Shown here piece by piece: positions 13,168-23,973 of a stretch of DNA of 64,000 nt. The notes under the pieces are model-generated. The model was not told the origin of the DNA. It worked only from the letters and a program-made list of their open reading frames with translations, and searched no databases. Both the position numbers and the translations under genes were made by a program. The first letter of the stretch is position 1. Every line of letters begins with the position of its first letter. This stretch comes from Pleurodeles waltl (Eukaryota; Chordata; Amphibia; Caudata; Salamandridae): positions 638,973,465 to 639,037,464 of the forward strand of contig NC_090439.1 of NCBI RefSeq assembly GCF_031143425.1, given 5' to 3'.

Positions 13168-13890
13168 ATGCTGGTGGTCACACCACTGCCCGCTGATCAC
13201 ACAGTCCCCATTCTACAAGCAATCCAAGACCTATGCTCTTCTCTGGAAGGGAAAATGGGAGACTTTAAAATGGATTTTTCCTTGTTGCACCAAGTTTTAC
13301 GCAATACTACTGCAAGAGTAACAGAAGCTGAAAGCCGTATTTCAGTAGCAGAGAATAGGGTCCATACCCTAAAAACGAAGGTTTCAGAGCTCAAAAAAAA
13401 CGTGCACCGTCTTGAATCCTAAGTGGAAGATGCTTAGGGTCACTTGGAAGGAAATATTAAATGAATTGTAGGGGTCCTGGAAGGTGTGGAGGGGTCCTCC
13501 CCAACTTAATTTGTGACTAACTGGCTGAAAACCTCTGTGCAGAGTGAAGAGATGTCTCCCTGCTTCTCGGTGGAGAGGGCATACCGGTCACTGGTGGAGA
13601 GGCCGCCGCCAGAAGTCCTGAGCCATAATTGCCCACATCCTCAACTTTACTGACCAGAACAAAGGCTTCTCAAGTCTTCTCTGCTATGGGAGAATTTAAC
13701 ATCTGAGTCCACCAGCTTGATGGTCTTCCCTGACTACACACTCAAAGTTCAGTGAAACAGGCACAATTTTCCAGCTTCAATACATACTGCTCCTTCCGGC
13801 AAAGTAAAGATTGAGCTATGAGAATAAAAAGCTTTTCTTTGCTACACCTGAAGCAGCCTGGTCATGGCTAGAAGAGAGACATGTCCTCCG
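13168..13890 (+). pseudogene. L1 ORF1p remnant
   Basis: The first part encodes a heptad-like coiled coil (TEAESRISVAENRVHTL and following) that is characteristic of L1 ORF1 proteins, which are RNA-binding chaperones acting in the L1 ribonucleoprotein. After an in-frame stop near 13420, fragments of the C-terminal domain follow. The block LSYENKKLFFATPEAAW, readable across a stop near 13810-13850, matches the conserved end of ORF1p. At least four stops or shifts lie between. The start codon cannot be fixed. Confidence 0.7.
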
Positions 13891-14479
13891 CACAGCTCTG
13901 CCATCTTAGCCCCCATGTGTTGGGGCTGGGCCAGGAGGCATAACCCACGTTGTTCCCAGTGCATGCAGAGGAGGTGCCACTGTTCAGTTGGACTAACAGA
14001 TGATGCCCTATTTGAGATACATGAATCCAGTCCTAGCCCATGGGGGGACCTGATTGCTCCCCGGTGACAACAGAAACTTAGGCCCCTCGACAACTCTTTC
14101 ATATATGGACCTATCCTTACACTTCAATCCTCACACTAAAGACAGGGTTTATACGGTTGACCACAGGATCCTCAGGCTTTCCTTGTTTACTATTCATATT
14201 TGTGGGTAACCATTTGGGGAACATTGTTGAGGTTTGGTCACCCAGTTGGCGGCAGTTACTAGTTTATTCCGAAATAAGTTCTTTATGTTTGAGAGTATAG
14301 GGAGGGGAGCCAAAGAGGTTCTTTATGGTTTGGTTTTGTTGGAATTTTTGCACCTATGCCAGGCACTGACATACATGGACAGGTCCGATATTGAATGCAG
14401 ACTGCCCTTCCCGCCCGACCGCAGACAATGCTTTGATAGCCCTGATGGCAGTGCAGGCTGACGCAGGTGATACCGACAC

Positions 14480-17421
14480 AATTTGCTATTGTCCTGGAGT
14501 GTTAACGGGATTTTAGAGTCCGTAAAGCATGGTGTGATCCTGAGACAGGCTAAACGCTACATGTCTGACATGCATCTTCCGCAGGAAATCCATCTAGTGG
14601 GTCCAGCCACACTGATCCATCAGCATTGTCCTCTGATGGTAGACAAGATATGGCACGATAACCAGGGCCGTTATGTGGCGATATCAGGCCTTCTCCACAT
14701 GCTCCCTATGGCACTGGGTAGCAAATATGCTCCTCCACCACTCACCATCATGTTCCTACACAATCTGGGGGACTTCGGGACACAATTCTCTACGAACTGA
14801 ATTCTTGGGGGGATTTCAACTGGGTGGCTGACTGGCGATTGGACTGGACCTCCAAGACTGGGTGCACTGAATGACGAGTACTCCCTCTCTCAATTTATCT
14901 GGCCCATGAGCCTGACAGACACGTGGCGAATGTTACATCCAGGAAAACGGGGCTATAACATCTACTCCAGAGCCCATAAAGTCTTCCCCAACTGGATTAC
15001 TTTCTTAGACCGACATCAGAGTCCCACATGATGCAAAACACTCATATCCATGCTCATGGTCTTTCGGATACACTTCTGACCAGGGCACTCGCATCTGTGC
15101 TGGTGTCTGAATGCCTATTGGTTCCAAGACGTCGAGGTCAGGACTCACATCTGCACTGTGGGTAAGAGATACATCGAAATTAATACATGTATGGTAGAGT
15201 CCTCAGAAACCTTTTAGGAGGTCTAAACAGCCACTGTCTGGGGCTATATTATTGGCTATACCTCCAGTAGGTGTAAGAAGTGAGGACAAGAAATGACTGA
15301 ACTGTGGACCCACATAGCCAAGGTGGAGGCAGCTCACGTGGCATCTGTCCCCTCTACCCTTGTGTGGGATTCCCTACACCAACAAGAAATACTTCTCATC
15401 TGCTTATGGATGAGGCCAGGGCGACTTGGCTCGCTACACAGCCACATCTATCAAGGGGGTGACAACACCAGTAAGAACCTGGACTGGCTCTGTACCAACA
15501 CTGAACTCCTATTGCATGGATAATGGATGACACGTGTGTCAGGCACACGGGGGACACAGCTATTGCCCAATGTTCTGCTACTTACTACATTTCATTATAC
15601 AATCAACCACCTGAGGGAAATCCTGAAGCCCTTAAAGATTTTGTGAGAGACTTGCTCATGTGTCCCTTGTCTGAACAAGACCAGGATTCCCTGGACAGAG
15701 AGATCACATGCGAAGAGCTGGGGAGGCACTTTCGCAGCCCAACTCGGGGAAAACCCCGGGCCCCAGTGCAGTTTTTTTATGGCATATAGGGATTGCCACT
15801 TGACCCCCTATGGCATATGTTCGAGCAGGTCCAAGTGCTAGGCAAGTTCCCCCCGATCTCCGTCAGACCGAAACAGTCAACATACATAGGTAGGGACATC
15901 GACCAGAAGATTGAGCATCGTATTGTCCTATTTCCCTGCTGAATATGGAGGCTGAAATCTGGGCAAAGGCTCTGAACAATAGGTTACATTCTGTGATTCC
16001 CACTTTAATCTACACAGATCAGTCTGGCTTTATGTCTAAGAGAGCCACACTGCACAATATTCTATGGGTACACAATACGCTGGTGCTAGCCCAAGGACTT
16101 CGAGGCGCCCATGCGATCCTGTTGGTTGATTTTTACAAGACATTTAACTTTGTACTTTGGGAGTATCTGCTTTGGCTGCTGCAGACGCTCAATGTTGGGC
16201 CTAAATTTATTTCCTGGGTGTGTCTACGATACACAGACCTCAGGGCAAGAGTGAGGCTCACTCTTCGGCCACTCCCTATTGTACAGAGAGACAAGACAGA
16301 GCTGTCACCCCTGTTATTCCCTATTGTGACTGAGACCCTGGAGGCTTGGGTGAGTTTTGATGCCTTGCTGAGAGGCCTGAAGTGGATGCCAGAGATCTCG
16401 GACAGGATTACACTATAGGCTGATGACATCCAAATTTTTGGGATGACCTCCTTAATTCAGGTCCCCATGTTCCATAGATACTGGGGATTTTCTGCGAGTA
16501 CTCTGGGCTCACCATTAACAAGACCATATCCCCAATGTATCCCATAGCATGTGACATGTGAGCACTAGAATGGGCCACAGACTTACAAATCCATAAGTAG
16601 GGTTTCCAGTTCCTTAGAGTGTATGTGACTGATCACCCTGCACAAACCTGGGATCGGACCATCCAACCACATCTTGATCAGGCGACCTGGGACTTGGGTT
16701 ATTGGGCAAACCTTCCATTATCCATTATTGGACGCTGTGCTATATGTAAAATGGTCATACTGCCCTGTTTGCTATATAAACTGCAGAATTATCGCATCTC
16801 ACTCCCCAACTCGGTATTTAAGTGACTAGAATCCCTGTTGAGGGCCTTTCTGCGGAAAAACTGAAACCCTAGGAAAGTTCTTTCCAAGTGCTATAAATCC
16901 ACATATGATGGGGGACTTTCCACACCGGACATACTCTCATATTACAGAGCATCTCACCTTATTGAGCAGTGGTTCACTAGTGTAGATGATCCTGCCTCTG
17001 CCACCGAATAGTGGGCAATGAGGGAGACCCCTCTCTTGCATTTGCTGTATGGAAGAGCTCTATGGGTGCACCACCCGGCAGCCACACAGTTGGCATGCCA
17101 GGTGTGGAGGAACTCACAGAACCCTTGGCTGGAAGAGAGGATACATCAAAGAAACCCCATTATGGTACGTAACTCGACTGTCTCAAGTTGCAGCCCTAGA
17201 AGGTTTTAGGTCTTGGGATGTCATTGGCATTACAATGCTAGGAGACGTTGTGTCAGGGTCTAATATGAAATAATTTCTGGAACTACAGGGGGACTATGAG
17301 CTACATTGTTCACAATTTTACAAATATCTGCAAATAAGGCATACTCTGACCCCATACATTAGAGGCTGATTACAATCCCCTAGAGGCCAAGATATTTATG
17401 GAAGAGCTAAGTGAACATAAA
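14480..17421 (+). pseudogene. L1 ORF2p remnant (endonuclease / reverse transcriptase)
   Basis: The endonuclease start is visible as SWSVNGILESVKHGVILRQ (about 14495-14550) with the metal-binding PQEIHL strand (QETHL in active enzymes). Reverse transcriptase blocks follow: PISLLNMEAEIWAKALNNRL near 15930-15980, DQSGFMSKRATLHNI, and HAILLVDFYKTF (active: DFEKAFD) near 16110-16150. PLLF and ADDIQIF near 16420 correspond to the catalytic YADD box. The C-terminal part (16619-17250) is recognisable from conserved Trp/Leu spacing. Multiple stops and shifts occur throughout. Host-gene function is excluded. Confidence 0.8.
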
Positions 17422-17445
17422 GGGGGTCATTCCAACCCTGGCGGT
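17422..17445 (+). repeat. Harbinger left terminal inverted repeat
   Basis: GGGGGTCATTCCAACCC then TGGCGGT. It pairs with 26324-26347. The same first bases are found at the ends of the hairpin elements at 1333-1964 and 39737-40208. Confidence 0.85.
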
Positions 17446-18514
17446 CGGTGATAAAGTGGCGGCCAACCCGCCAACAGGCAGGCGGTCAAAAAAAAGGTAT
17501 TCTGACCCTGGCGGGAACCGCCAACACAGGCCACCACTTTAACACTCCGACCGCCACGGCGGGACAGACAAACAGCGCGGCGGTCACCGCCAACAGCCAG
17601 GCGGCAGACAATGTACCGCCCACCCTATCACAACTCACCAATCCACCACCTTTTCCGGGGCGGGAGCCCCGCCGATAAAAACACGGCGGTAACAGACTAC
17701 GAACGGGAAAACGCTCACCTATACACACTCCACGAGGAAGGAGGACAGCATGGAGCCTGAATTACACATCCTACCAGCTATTGTCTACCTGCTCATCTAC
17801 CACGAGTACGAACGCCGGCGCAGACGACAACGGTGAGTACTGCACCTACGACACAGGGGAGGGGGGAGGAGGAAAGCTTACGGGCACACACATATGCGAC
17901 CCCCCCCCAACTATCTACACACCAATGCAGAGCACCAAGTCACAGTGACACCACCCAAACCCCCCGGAATAATGCAAAGACATAATTAAAGTGAGAAACA
18001 ACATTTATGTATATAAGAGGTTCTTTGGAGTCATGGTAAAATAGCAAAATGAATTGTAAAAAATCAAGTAAGAACATTGCGAAACCGATAAACATAGGCA
18101 ATAAGTCCTGCACAGTCACTTAAATTTCCACTGTCCGTGGGCCAAAGTGTATCAACACATGGGCAAAGCCCACACAGGAGACCTGAGTCCGTTGGAGAGA
18201 ACACTGCTGGGGCATCAGATGACAAAACTACAGGCACCTCAGCGGGAACGGAAGGGGGGGCACCTCAGCCACATGAGTCCACGACGCCAGATCCACGAAG
18301 GGTCCACCATGCCCACTGTGCCATCCTGGGGAGTGCAAAGCCACAGTCTCACAAGTCTCTACAGTGGGTGGATTGCCCACTGTTACATCCTGGGGAGTGC
18401 AAAGCCACAGTCTATCAGGTGGATTACAGAGACCACTGGTCATGGAGGAGGCATGGTGGGCAGAGTGCGTCGTGAAGGCCTGCCCGACACAGAACCGGGA
18501 CTGCCAATGGGCCA

Positions 18515-19436
18515 GCGGTGCTTGACAGGAAGGGCCCAGCGGAGCGGTGCTTGAGACAGCGGGGCCCAGCGGAGCGGTGCTTGACAGGAAGGGCCCAGCG
18601 GAGCGGTGCTTGAGACGGCGGGGCCCAGCGGAGCGGTGCTTTACAGGAAGGGCCCAGCGGAGCGGTGCTTGAGACGGCGGGGCCCAGCGGAGCGGTGCTT
18701 GACAGGAAGGGCCCAGCGGAGCGGTGCTTGACAGGAAGGGCCCAGCGGAGCGGTGCTTGACAGGAAGGGCCCAGCGGAGCGGTGCTTGAGACGGCGGGGC
18801 CCAGCGGAGCGGTGCTTGACAGGAAGGGCCCAGCGGAGCGGTGCTTGAGACGGCGGGGCCCAGCGGAGCGGTGCTTGACAGGAAGGGCCCAGCGGAGCGG
18901 TGCTTGAGACGGCGGGGCCCAGCGGAGCGGTGCTTGAGACGGCGGGGCCCAGCGGAGCGGTGCTTGAGACGGCGGGGCCCAGCGGAGCGGTGCTTGAGAC
19001 GGCGGGGCCCAGCGGAGCGGTGCTTGAGACGGCGGGGCCCAGCGGAGCGGTGCTTGAGACGGCGGGGCCCAGCGGAGCGGTGCTTGACAGGAAGGGCGCA
19101 GCGGAGCGGTGCTTGAGACGGCGGGGCCCAGCGGAGCGGTGCTAGACAGGAAGGGCCCAGCGGAGCGGTGCCTGAGACTGCGGGGCCCAGCGGAGCGGTG
19201 CTTGACAGGAAGGGCCCAGCGGAGCGGTGCTTGAGACGGCGGGGCCCAGCGGAGCGGTGCTTGACAGGAAGGGCCCAGCGGAGCGGTGCTTGAGACGGCG
19301 GGGCCCAGCGGAGCGGTGCTTGAGACGGCGGGGCCCAGCGGAGCGGTGCTTGACAGGAAGGGCCCAGCGGAGCGGTGCTTGAGACGGCGGGGCCCAGCAG
19401 AGCGGTGCTTGAGACGGCGGGGCCCAGCGGAGCGGT
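18515..19436. repeat. 29/30-bp two-type minisatellite inside Harbinger
   Basis: About 31 tandem units. Two unit types share GGGCCCAGCGGAGCGGTGCTT and differ in their first bases: GACAGGAA (29-bp unit) or GAGACGGCG (30-bp unit). Up to 18975 the two types are interspersed, often alternating; 18900-19080 is a homogeneous run of the 30-bp type. The long open frames on both strands (474 codons on the minus strand at 19652-18228) arise because the unit lacks stops. I do not consider them genes. Confidence 0.9.
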
Positions 19437-19638
19437 GCCTTTCTGCACGGCGGGGCCCTCTTCAGCGGTGCCTTTCTGCACGGCGGGGCCCTCTTCAGCG
19501 GTGCCTTTCTGCACGGCGGGGCCCTCTTCAGCGGTGTCTTTCTGCACGGCGGGGCCCTCTTCAGCGGTGTCTTTCTGCACGGCGGGCCCCTCTTCAGCGG
19601 TGTCTTTCTGCACGGCGGGGCCCTCTTCAGCGGTGCTT
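19437..19638. repeat. 33-bp minisatellite, six copies
   Basis: Six head-to-tail copies of a 33-bp unit beginning TTCTGCACGGCGGGGCCCTC at 19441, 19474, 19507, 19540, 19573 and 19606. It directly abuts the 29/30-bp array and shares the GGCGGGGCCC and AGCGGTG pieces, so one probably derived from the other. Confidence 0.9.
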
Positions 19639-19681
19639 GTCCAGTCATTCAAGGGAGCCAGACCTGGCCAGGACTCCCTGC

Positions 19682-22236
19682 TTAGTCGCCCTCCGACCGT
19701 GCAGTTGCTGGACCCTTCTGTGACGGAGTCCTGGGCCCGTGGGTGTCCTCCCTCACACCCGCGATGGGGCTTGTGGGGCCCTCCTGGTCCGCGCCCCTGC
19801 TGGCTGACTTCTCCGCCCTGCTGCCCTTGCCCTCCTTCAATGAGGCTCTCTGGCCCTTGCCTCCCCTGGATGTTGTGGCAGGTGACGGCCCAGGACTTTG
19901 CTCCTTGGGGGCAGCCGTGTCAGTCTTCTCGCGGCGGCCCCTGATTTTACGGGTCCTCTTTCCAGGGGGGGGGCTGGCTGTCCCCTTGCTGCTGGCCGAT
20001 GTATCAGTGCTGGGAAAGGGTGGACTCCAAAACCCGTGCACAATGGTGACACTTGAAGCAGGGCTGGTGGTGGCTGAGGTGCTCTTGGGACTCTTAGCAG
20101 ATGGAGGGGGTGGGTCAGGTGGGGCAAAGAGGTTAAGTTTGGAGAGGTAAAGTTTTTTAGGACCAATGTAAAGGGTATGTGTAGTGGGTATGGGAGTGGA
20201 GGAAGAGGATGTGGTTGTAGGAGAGTCAGGTGTGCTGTCTTTGGGTGCAGGTGCTTGTGACGTAGGCTGTCGTGAGGTGGTTGGCTGTTGGGTGGGTGGC
20301 TGCCTGCGTCTGTGTGTCTTGGAAGAGGGGGTGACAGACACAGTGGGAGAGGACACAGGGGACGTGTAAATGGCAGTGGGGGTGGTGACTGCACGTGTGC
20401 GGACTGTACTGGAGGGTGTGCTGGTGATGGAAGTACTGGCTGATGGTGGTGTGCATGCAGGTGTGAGTGGAGACGTCACAGGGAGGGAGGAGGGAGACGA
20501 GGAGGAGGGGGACACAGGGGTGGTAGTGACTGTTGGCATGTCTGCATCTGGGTGTTGCTTGGGTGAATGCTTGTGTGATCTGTGGTGCTTATGTCTGGAT
20601 AAGCTGCCCTTGGGTGTTGAGGTGTGTGCAGGCTGGTCTGATGGTGTGGATGGGATAGGCTGAGGAACAGGAGACAGAGACAGGGTGGAGGCAGTTAGAA
20701 GAGGGAGGCTGGAAACAGGGACAATGGCTGCCGTCAGTGCTGAGGCCAGAGCATTGAACGATCGTTGATGGGCAGCCTGACACGAATGAATGCCCTCCAG
20801 GTATGCATTGCTCCGATGCACCTCCCTCTCTACCCCCTGGATGGCATTCAAAAGGGTAGACTGCCCAACAATGATGGTCTGTAGGAGGTCAATGACCTCC
20901 TCACTGAGGGCAGCAGGGCTAACATGGGCAAGGCCTGAGGTGCCTGGGGCTAAGGAGATGCCCGCCTTCTTGGGCGAGCGGGCACGGAGCGAAGGCTGAG
21001 GGGCTGCTGGGAGGGCAGAGCTGGTGCGCTGGGTGGCGGCTGTACCTGTAGAGGCGGGGGGCCCGGATGTTGCCGCCACCGCTAGGGAGCTCCCTTCCGA
21101 GGACGTGTCGGTGTCGCTGGTGTCACCACGGGTCCCCGTTGTGGTGCTCCCCTCGCCCTCCGTATCACTGGTGACCTCGGTGTCTGTACCATGGCCCACC
21201 GGGGCCTTGTGAGTTGCAGCTCCCTCGTGCTCCGATGCCAATTCTCCTCCACCTGATGATGCTAATGCACACATGCACAAGAAGATAAAGAAAAAGGGTG
21301 GGGGGAGAAATAAAAACATGTTGAGTGCATGCATTGTCAACACCGTTGGCGGAGAGGACAGACACAGGAGCCTCATGCACTACGACGTGCAATCGGGGTA
21401 CACTACTCAGTACTTGTGACTAGGCCAACAGGTCTATGGACAACATATGCGCACATGGGTGATGCTGGACCATGGATTGCTGTACTTGGCACCCTACAGA
21501 GGTGGGGGGCGGGGGCACAGGGCCATGCCTAAAGGAGGGGACTACACTACAGAAAGCGCCCTTGCCTAATGTCACCCACAGCCCTCCTCCCCCACCCAGA
21601 CGCCTCCACTGCGTGTAAAGATAGCAGAATGTGCTGGTACTCACCCCCTTGTGTCTGCTGTGATGTCCTCACGCGCCCATCCAAATCTGGGTAGGCCACC
21701 GCCAGGATCCGGGACATCAGGGGGGTCAAGGTACGACTGGCACCCCTCCTACGTTGGGAGGCCATCCCCAGCAGTGACTCAGCGGTCTTCCTGGTCCCGC
21801 GGCGGATGTCCTCCCACCTCTTTCGGCAGTGGGTGCCCCGTCTTGTGTGGACCCCCAGGGCCCGGACGTCCTTGGCGATGCCACGCCAAATGTCGACTTT
21901 CTGATGGGCGCTGACCTATTTGACATGTACAGGGTGGGAAAGGAATTTTCAACATTTTTCTGCATGTAGATGTGATTGCCCCCCCCCTCCCCAACCCTGC
22001 CATGTGGCACATGCTCTCATCTGTCGTGCCTTGCACTCCTCATTTGCTCCCCACCCCACCATCTTACATCCACCATACACAACCCAGGCATAGCCCATTC
22101 AACGTGCACCCTGTGTACTAACCTGTTGGTCCGGAGGACCGTAGAGTAGCGCATACTGGGGCAGGACCCCATCCACAAGTTTCTCCAACTCTTCTGAAGT
22201 GAAGGCAGGGGCCCTTTCCCCAGTCGCAGCAGCCAT
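19682..22236 (-). CDS. Harbinger Myb/SANT-like protein 1 (three exons)
   Basis: I place exons at 22236-22123, 21915-21645 and 21261-19682, minus strand. All boundaries obey GT-AG and phases match (114 nt; 271 nt; 1580 nt), giving 654 residues. The start codon at 22236 follows a GC-rich region shared with the divergent transposase. Residues about 12-115, across exons 1 and 2, form a Myb/SANT/MADF-like trihelix (FTSEELEKLVDGVLPQY, then VDIWRGIAKDV, then GTHCRKRWEDIRRGTRK). In Harbinger systems such proteins bind transposon DNA and bring the transposase to the nucleus and the ends. The rest is mostly Ser/Thr/Pro-rich and low complexity, with a helix-like LLQTIIVGQSTLLNAIQGVE segment and basic patches near the end. 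No stop interrupts it. The splice model is my inference. Confidence 0.75.
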
Positions 22237-22745
22237 TGTCTCTTCCAGACCGAGGTCACAGCAGCACTTGCAGTATAGGTCCTCTCCTGTGGATGATCAG
22301 GTCTCGAGTGATTAAGCAGATAGAAAATGGCAGTCACGCCCGCGGCAGTGCGTACCGCGGCGGTGCGTACCGCGGCGGTGCGTACCGCGACCGCCGGCGC
22401 ACATCGTCATTGGCTCCTGAGACCCATAGGGTTCAATGTTAACCAATGCTGCTCTGCGCCGCGGTCTTCGACCGCCTACCGCCACGGTGTGCCACGCCAG
22501 CGCAGTGACCTCACATCCCACTGTCACACTTCACAGGTCAGGCAGCCGCCATTTCAAGGGCCCACATGGCATGATTTCTACTGCGTCACACAGGCCTAGG
22601 CCTTGCATTGCCACTCATACAAGCCTTTCAATGCATAGCGATTCGTGTACTGTGCAAGCTGTGTGAACGTACCTGTGGGTTGCTTGACTCTATGCTCCAT
22701 GTTGTCCTTCCTAGGCACCGTCCGCTGGGACTTGCGAGGAGAAGG
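22237..22745. promoter_or_regulatory. Divergent promoter region of Harbinger, with 15-bp triplicate
   Basis: About 0.5 kb between the start of Myb-like gene 1 (minus) and the transposase start (plus). It holds three tandem copies of a 15-bp unit GCGGCGGTGCGTACC (22342-22386; the first copy has one change), in a CpG-rich context. An acceptor-like TCCTTCCTAG ends at about 22714, so the transposase may have an upstream non-coding exon. I infer bidirectional transcription. The repeats could be binding sites for the element's own Myb-like proteins. Confidence 0.45.
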
Positions 22746-23750
22746 ATGAATCCTCCTGTGTACCGCCCGCTGGTGGACCTGTCGACAATGGAAGAACGAC
22801 ATATTATACTTCGATACCGACTTGACCGAGCCACTATACATGAACTGTGTGCCCAGCTGGAGCCAGACCTGATGTCCCCCATCCGCCAACCCACAGGGAT
22901 TCCCCCTCTGGTGCAGGTTCTGTCAGTACTCCATTTTTTGGCAAGTGGGTCTTTTCAGACAACAGTGGCCATGTCATCAGGGATGTCTCAGCCTATGTTT
23001 TCTAAGGTTTTGTCCAGAGTGTTGTCTGCCCTGATGAAATACATGCGGAGATACATTGTTTTCCCTGAGGAGGGTGATTTGGCCACTGTGAAGGGTGATT
23101 TCTATGCCCTTGGACATATCCCCAACATCATTGGTGCCATTGATGGGACCCATGTGGCTTTAGTACCCCCAAAAGACAATGAGCAGGTGTACAGAAATAG
23201 AAAAAGTTATCATTCTATGAATGTCCAGGTGGTCTGTTTGGCTGACCAGTACATCTCCCATGTAAATGCCAAGTTCCCTGGGTTAGTGCATGACGTGTAT
23301 GTCATGCGAAATAGCAGCATCCCTTATGTGATGGAACAGCTACAGAGACACCGTGTGTGGCTAATAGGTGACTCTGGTTACCCCAACCTGCCTTGGCTAT
23401 TGACCCCAGTGAGGAATCCCCGGACCAGGGCAGAGGAACGGTACAATGAGGCCCATGGGCGAACTAGGAGGGTTATAGAACGGACCTTCGGGGTCCTGAA
23501 GGCCAGGTTTAGGTGCCTGCATATGACAGGGGGATCCCTCATGTACTCACCAAAGAAGGTGTGTCATATCATCGTGGCCTGCTGTATGCTTCACAATCTT
23601 GCATTGCGACGCCAGGTGCCTTTCCTGCAGGAGGATGGTCCAGATGGTGGTGTTGTAGCAGCTGTGGAGCCTGTGGAGAGTGAAGAGGAGGAAGACGACG
23701 GGGACGACACGGACAACAGGGACACAGTTATACAACAGTATTTTCAGTAG
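22746..23750 (+). CDS. Harbinger DDE transposase (HARBI1-like)
   Basis: Encodes 334 residues from the Met at 22746 (MNPPVYRPLVDL). Another Met lies in frame at 22692, but a splice-acceptor-like TCCTAG sits between them, so I prefer the later one. The catalytic acids of the PIF/Harbinger family are visible: Asp in GAIDGTH, Asp in IGDSGYP and Glu in VIERTFGVLK. An N-terminal helical region with a helix-turn-helix-like segment (GMSQPMFSKVLSRVL) precedes them, and an acidic tail (ESEEEEDDGDD) follows. The enzyme cuts and pastes the element at its inverted repeats, usually needing the Myb-like partner. The frame is open and all motifs are present, so it may be functional. It is convergent with Myb-like gene 2. 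Confidence 0.9.
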   Translation: MNPPVYRPLVDLSTMEERHIILRYRLDRATIHELCAQLEPDLMSPIRQPTGIPPLVQVLSVLHFLASGSFQTTVAMSSGMSQPMFSKVLSRVLSALMKYMRRYIVFPEEGDLATVKGDFYALGHIPNIIGAIDGTHVALVPPKDNEQVYRNRKSYHSMNVQVVCLADQYISHVNAKFPGLVHDVYVMRNSSIPYVMEQLQRHRVWLIGDSGYPNLPWLLTPVRNPRTRAEERYNEAHGRTRRVIERTFGVLKARFRCLHMTGGSLMYSPKKVCHIIVACCMLHNLALRRQVPFLQEDGPDGGVVAAVEPVESEEEEDDGDDTDNRDTVIQQYFQ

Positions 23751-23973
23751 CACCCAGGTAAGAATCACCCACGCCATTTTACATTTACTTCTGGCCTCCT
23801 GCATCTCTACTTTTTGTGTTCCCCCCCAGTTCCTTTTCACTGATTTTTGACTTTCCCTTCCCTTTTCAGAGCTGTATGACCCACAGCGTGACTTCTGCTT
23901 TGTTTGCCCATGGATTAATGCTTATTGACACTGGTATGTTGTCATCACAATGTAAATGAACATTATTGCACCG

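Larger units (their letters stand above)
12980..17421 (+). mobile_element. L1-type LINE, degenerate, interrupted by Harbinger
   Basis: A plus-strand non-LTR retrotransposon of the L1 type. It has an ORF1-like coiled coil and C-terminal domain (about 13168-13890), an endonuclease start (about 14490), a reverse transcriptase (about 15935-16480) and a C-terminal region (16619-17421). The ORF2 frame runs into the Harbinger end at 17421 and resumes at 26348. Many stops and shifts show it is long dead. The left boundary is uncertain. Confidence 0.8.

Noticed and set aside
18228..19652. 474-codon open frame on the minus strand, and several long plus-strand frames
   Set aside because: They lie almost entirely in stop-free minisatellite units; all frames are open equally and the sequence has no domain.
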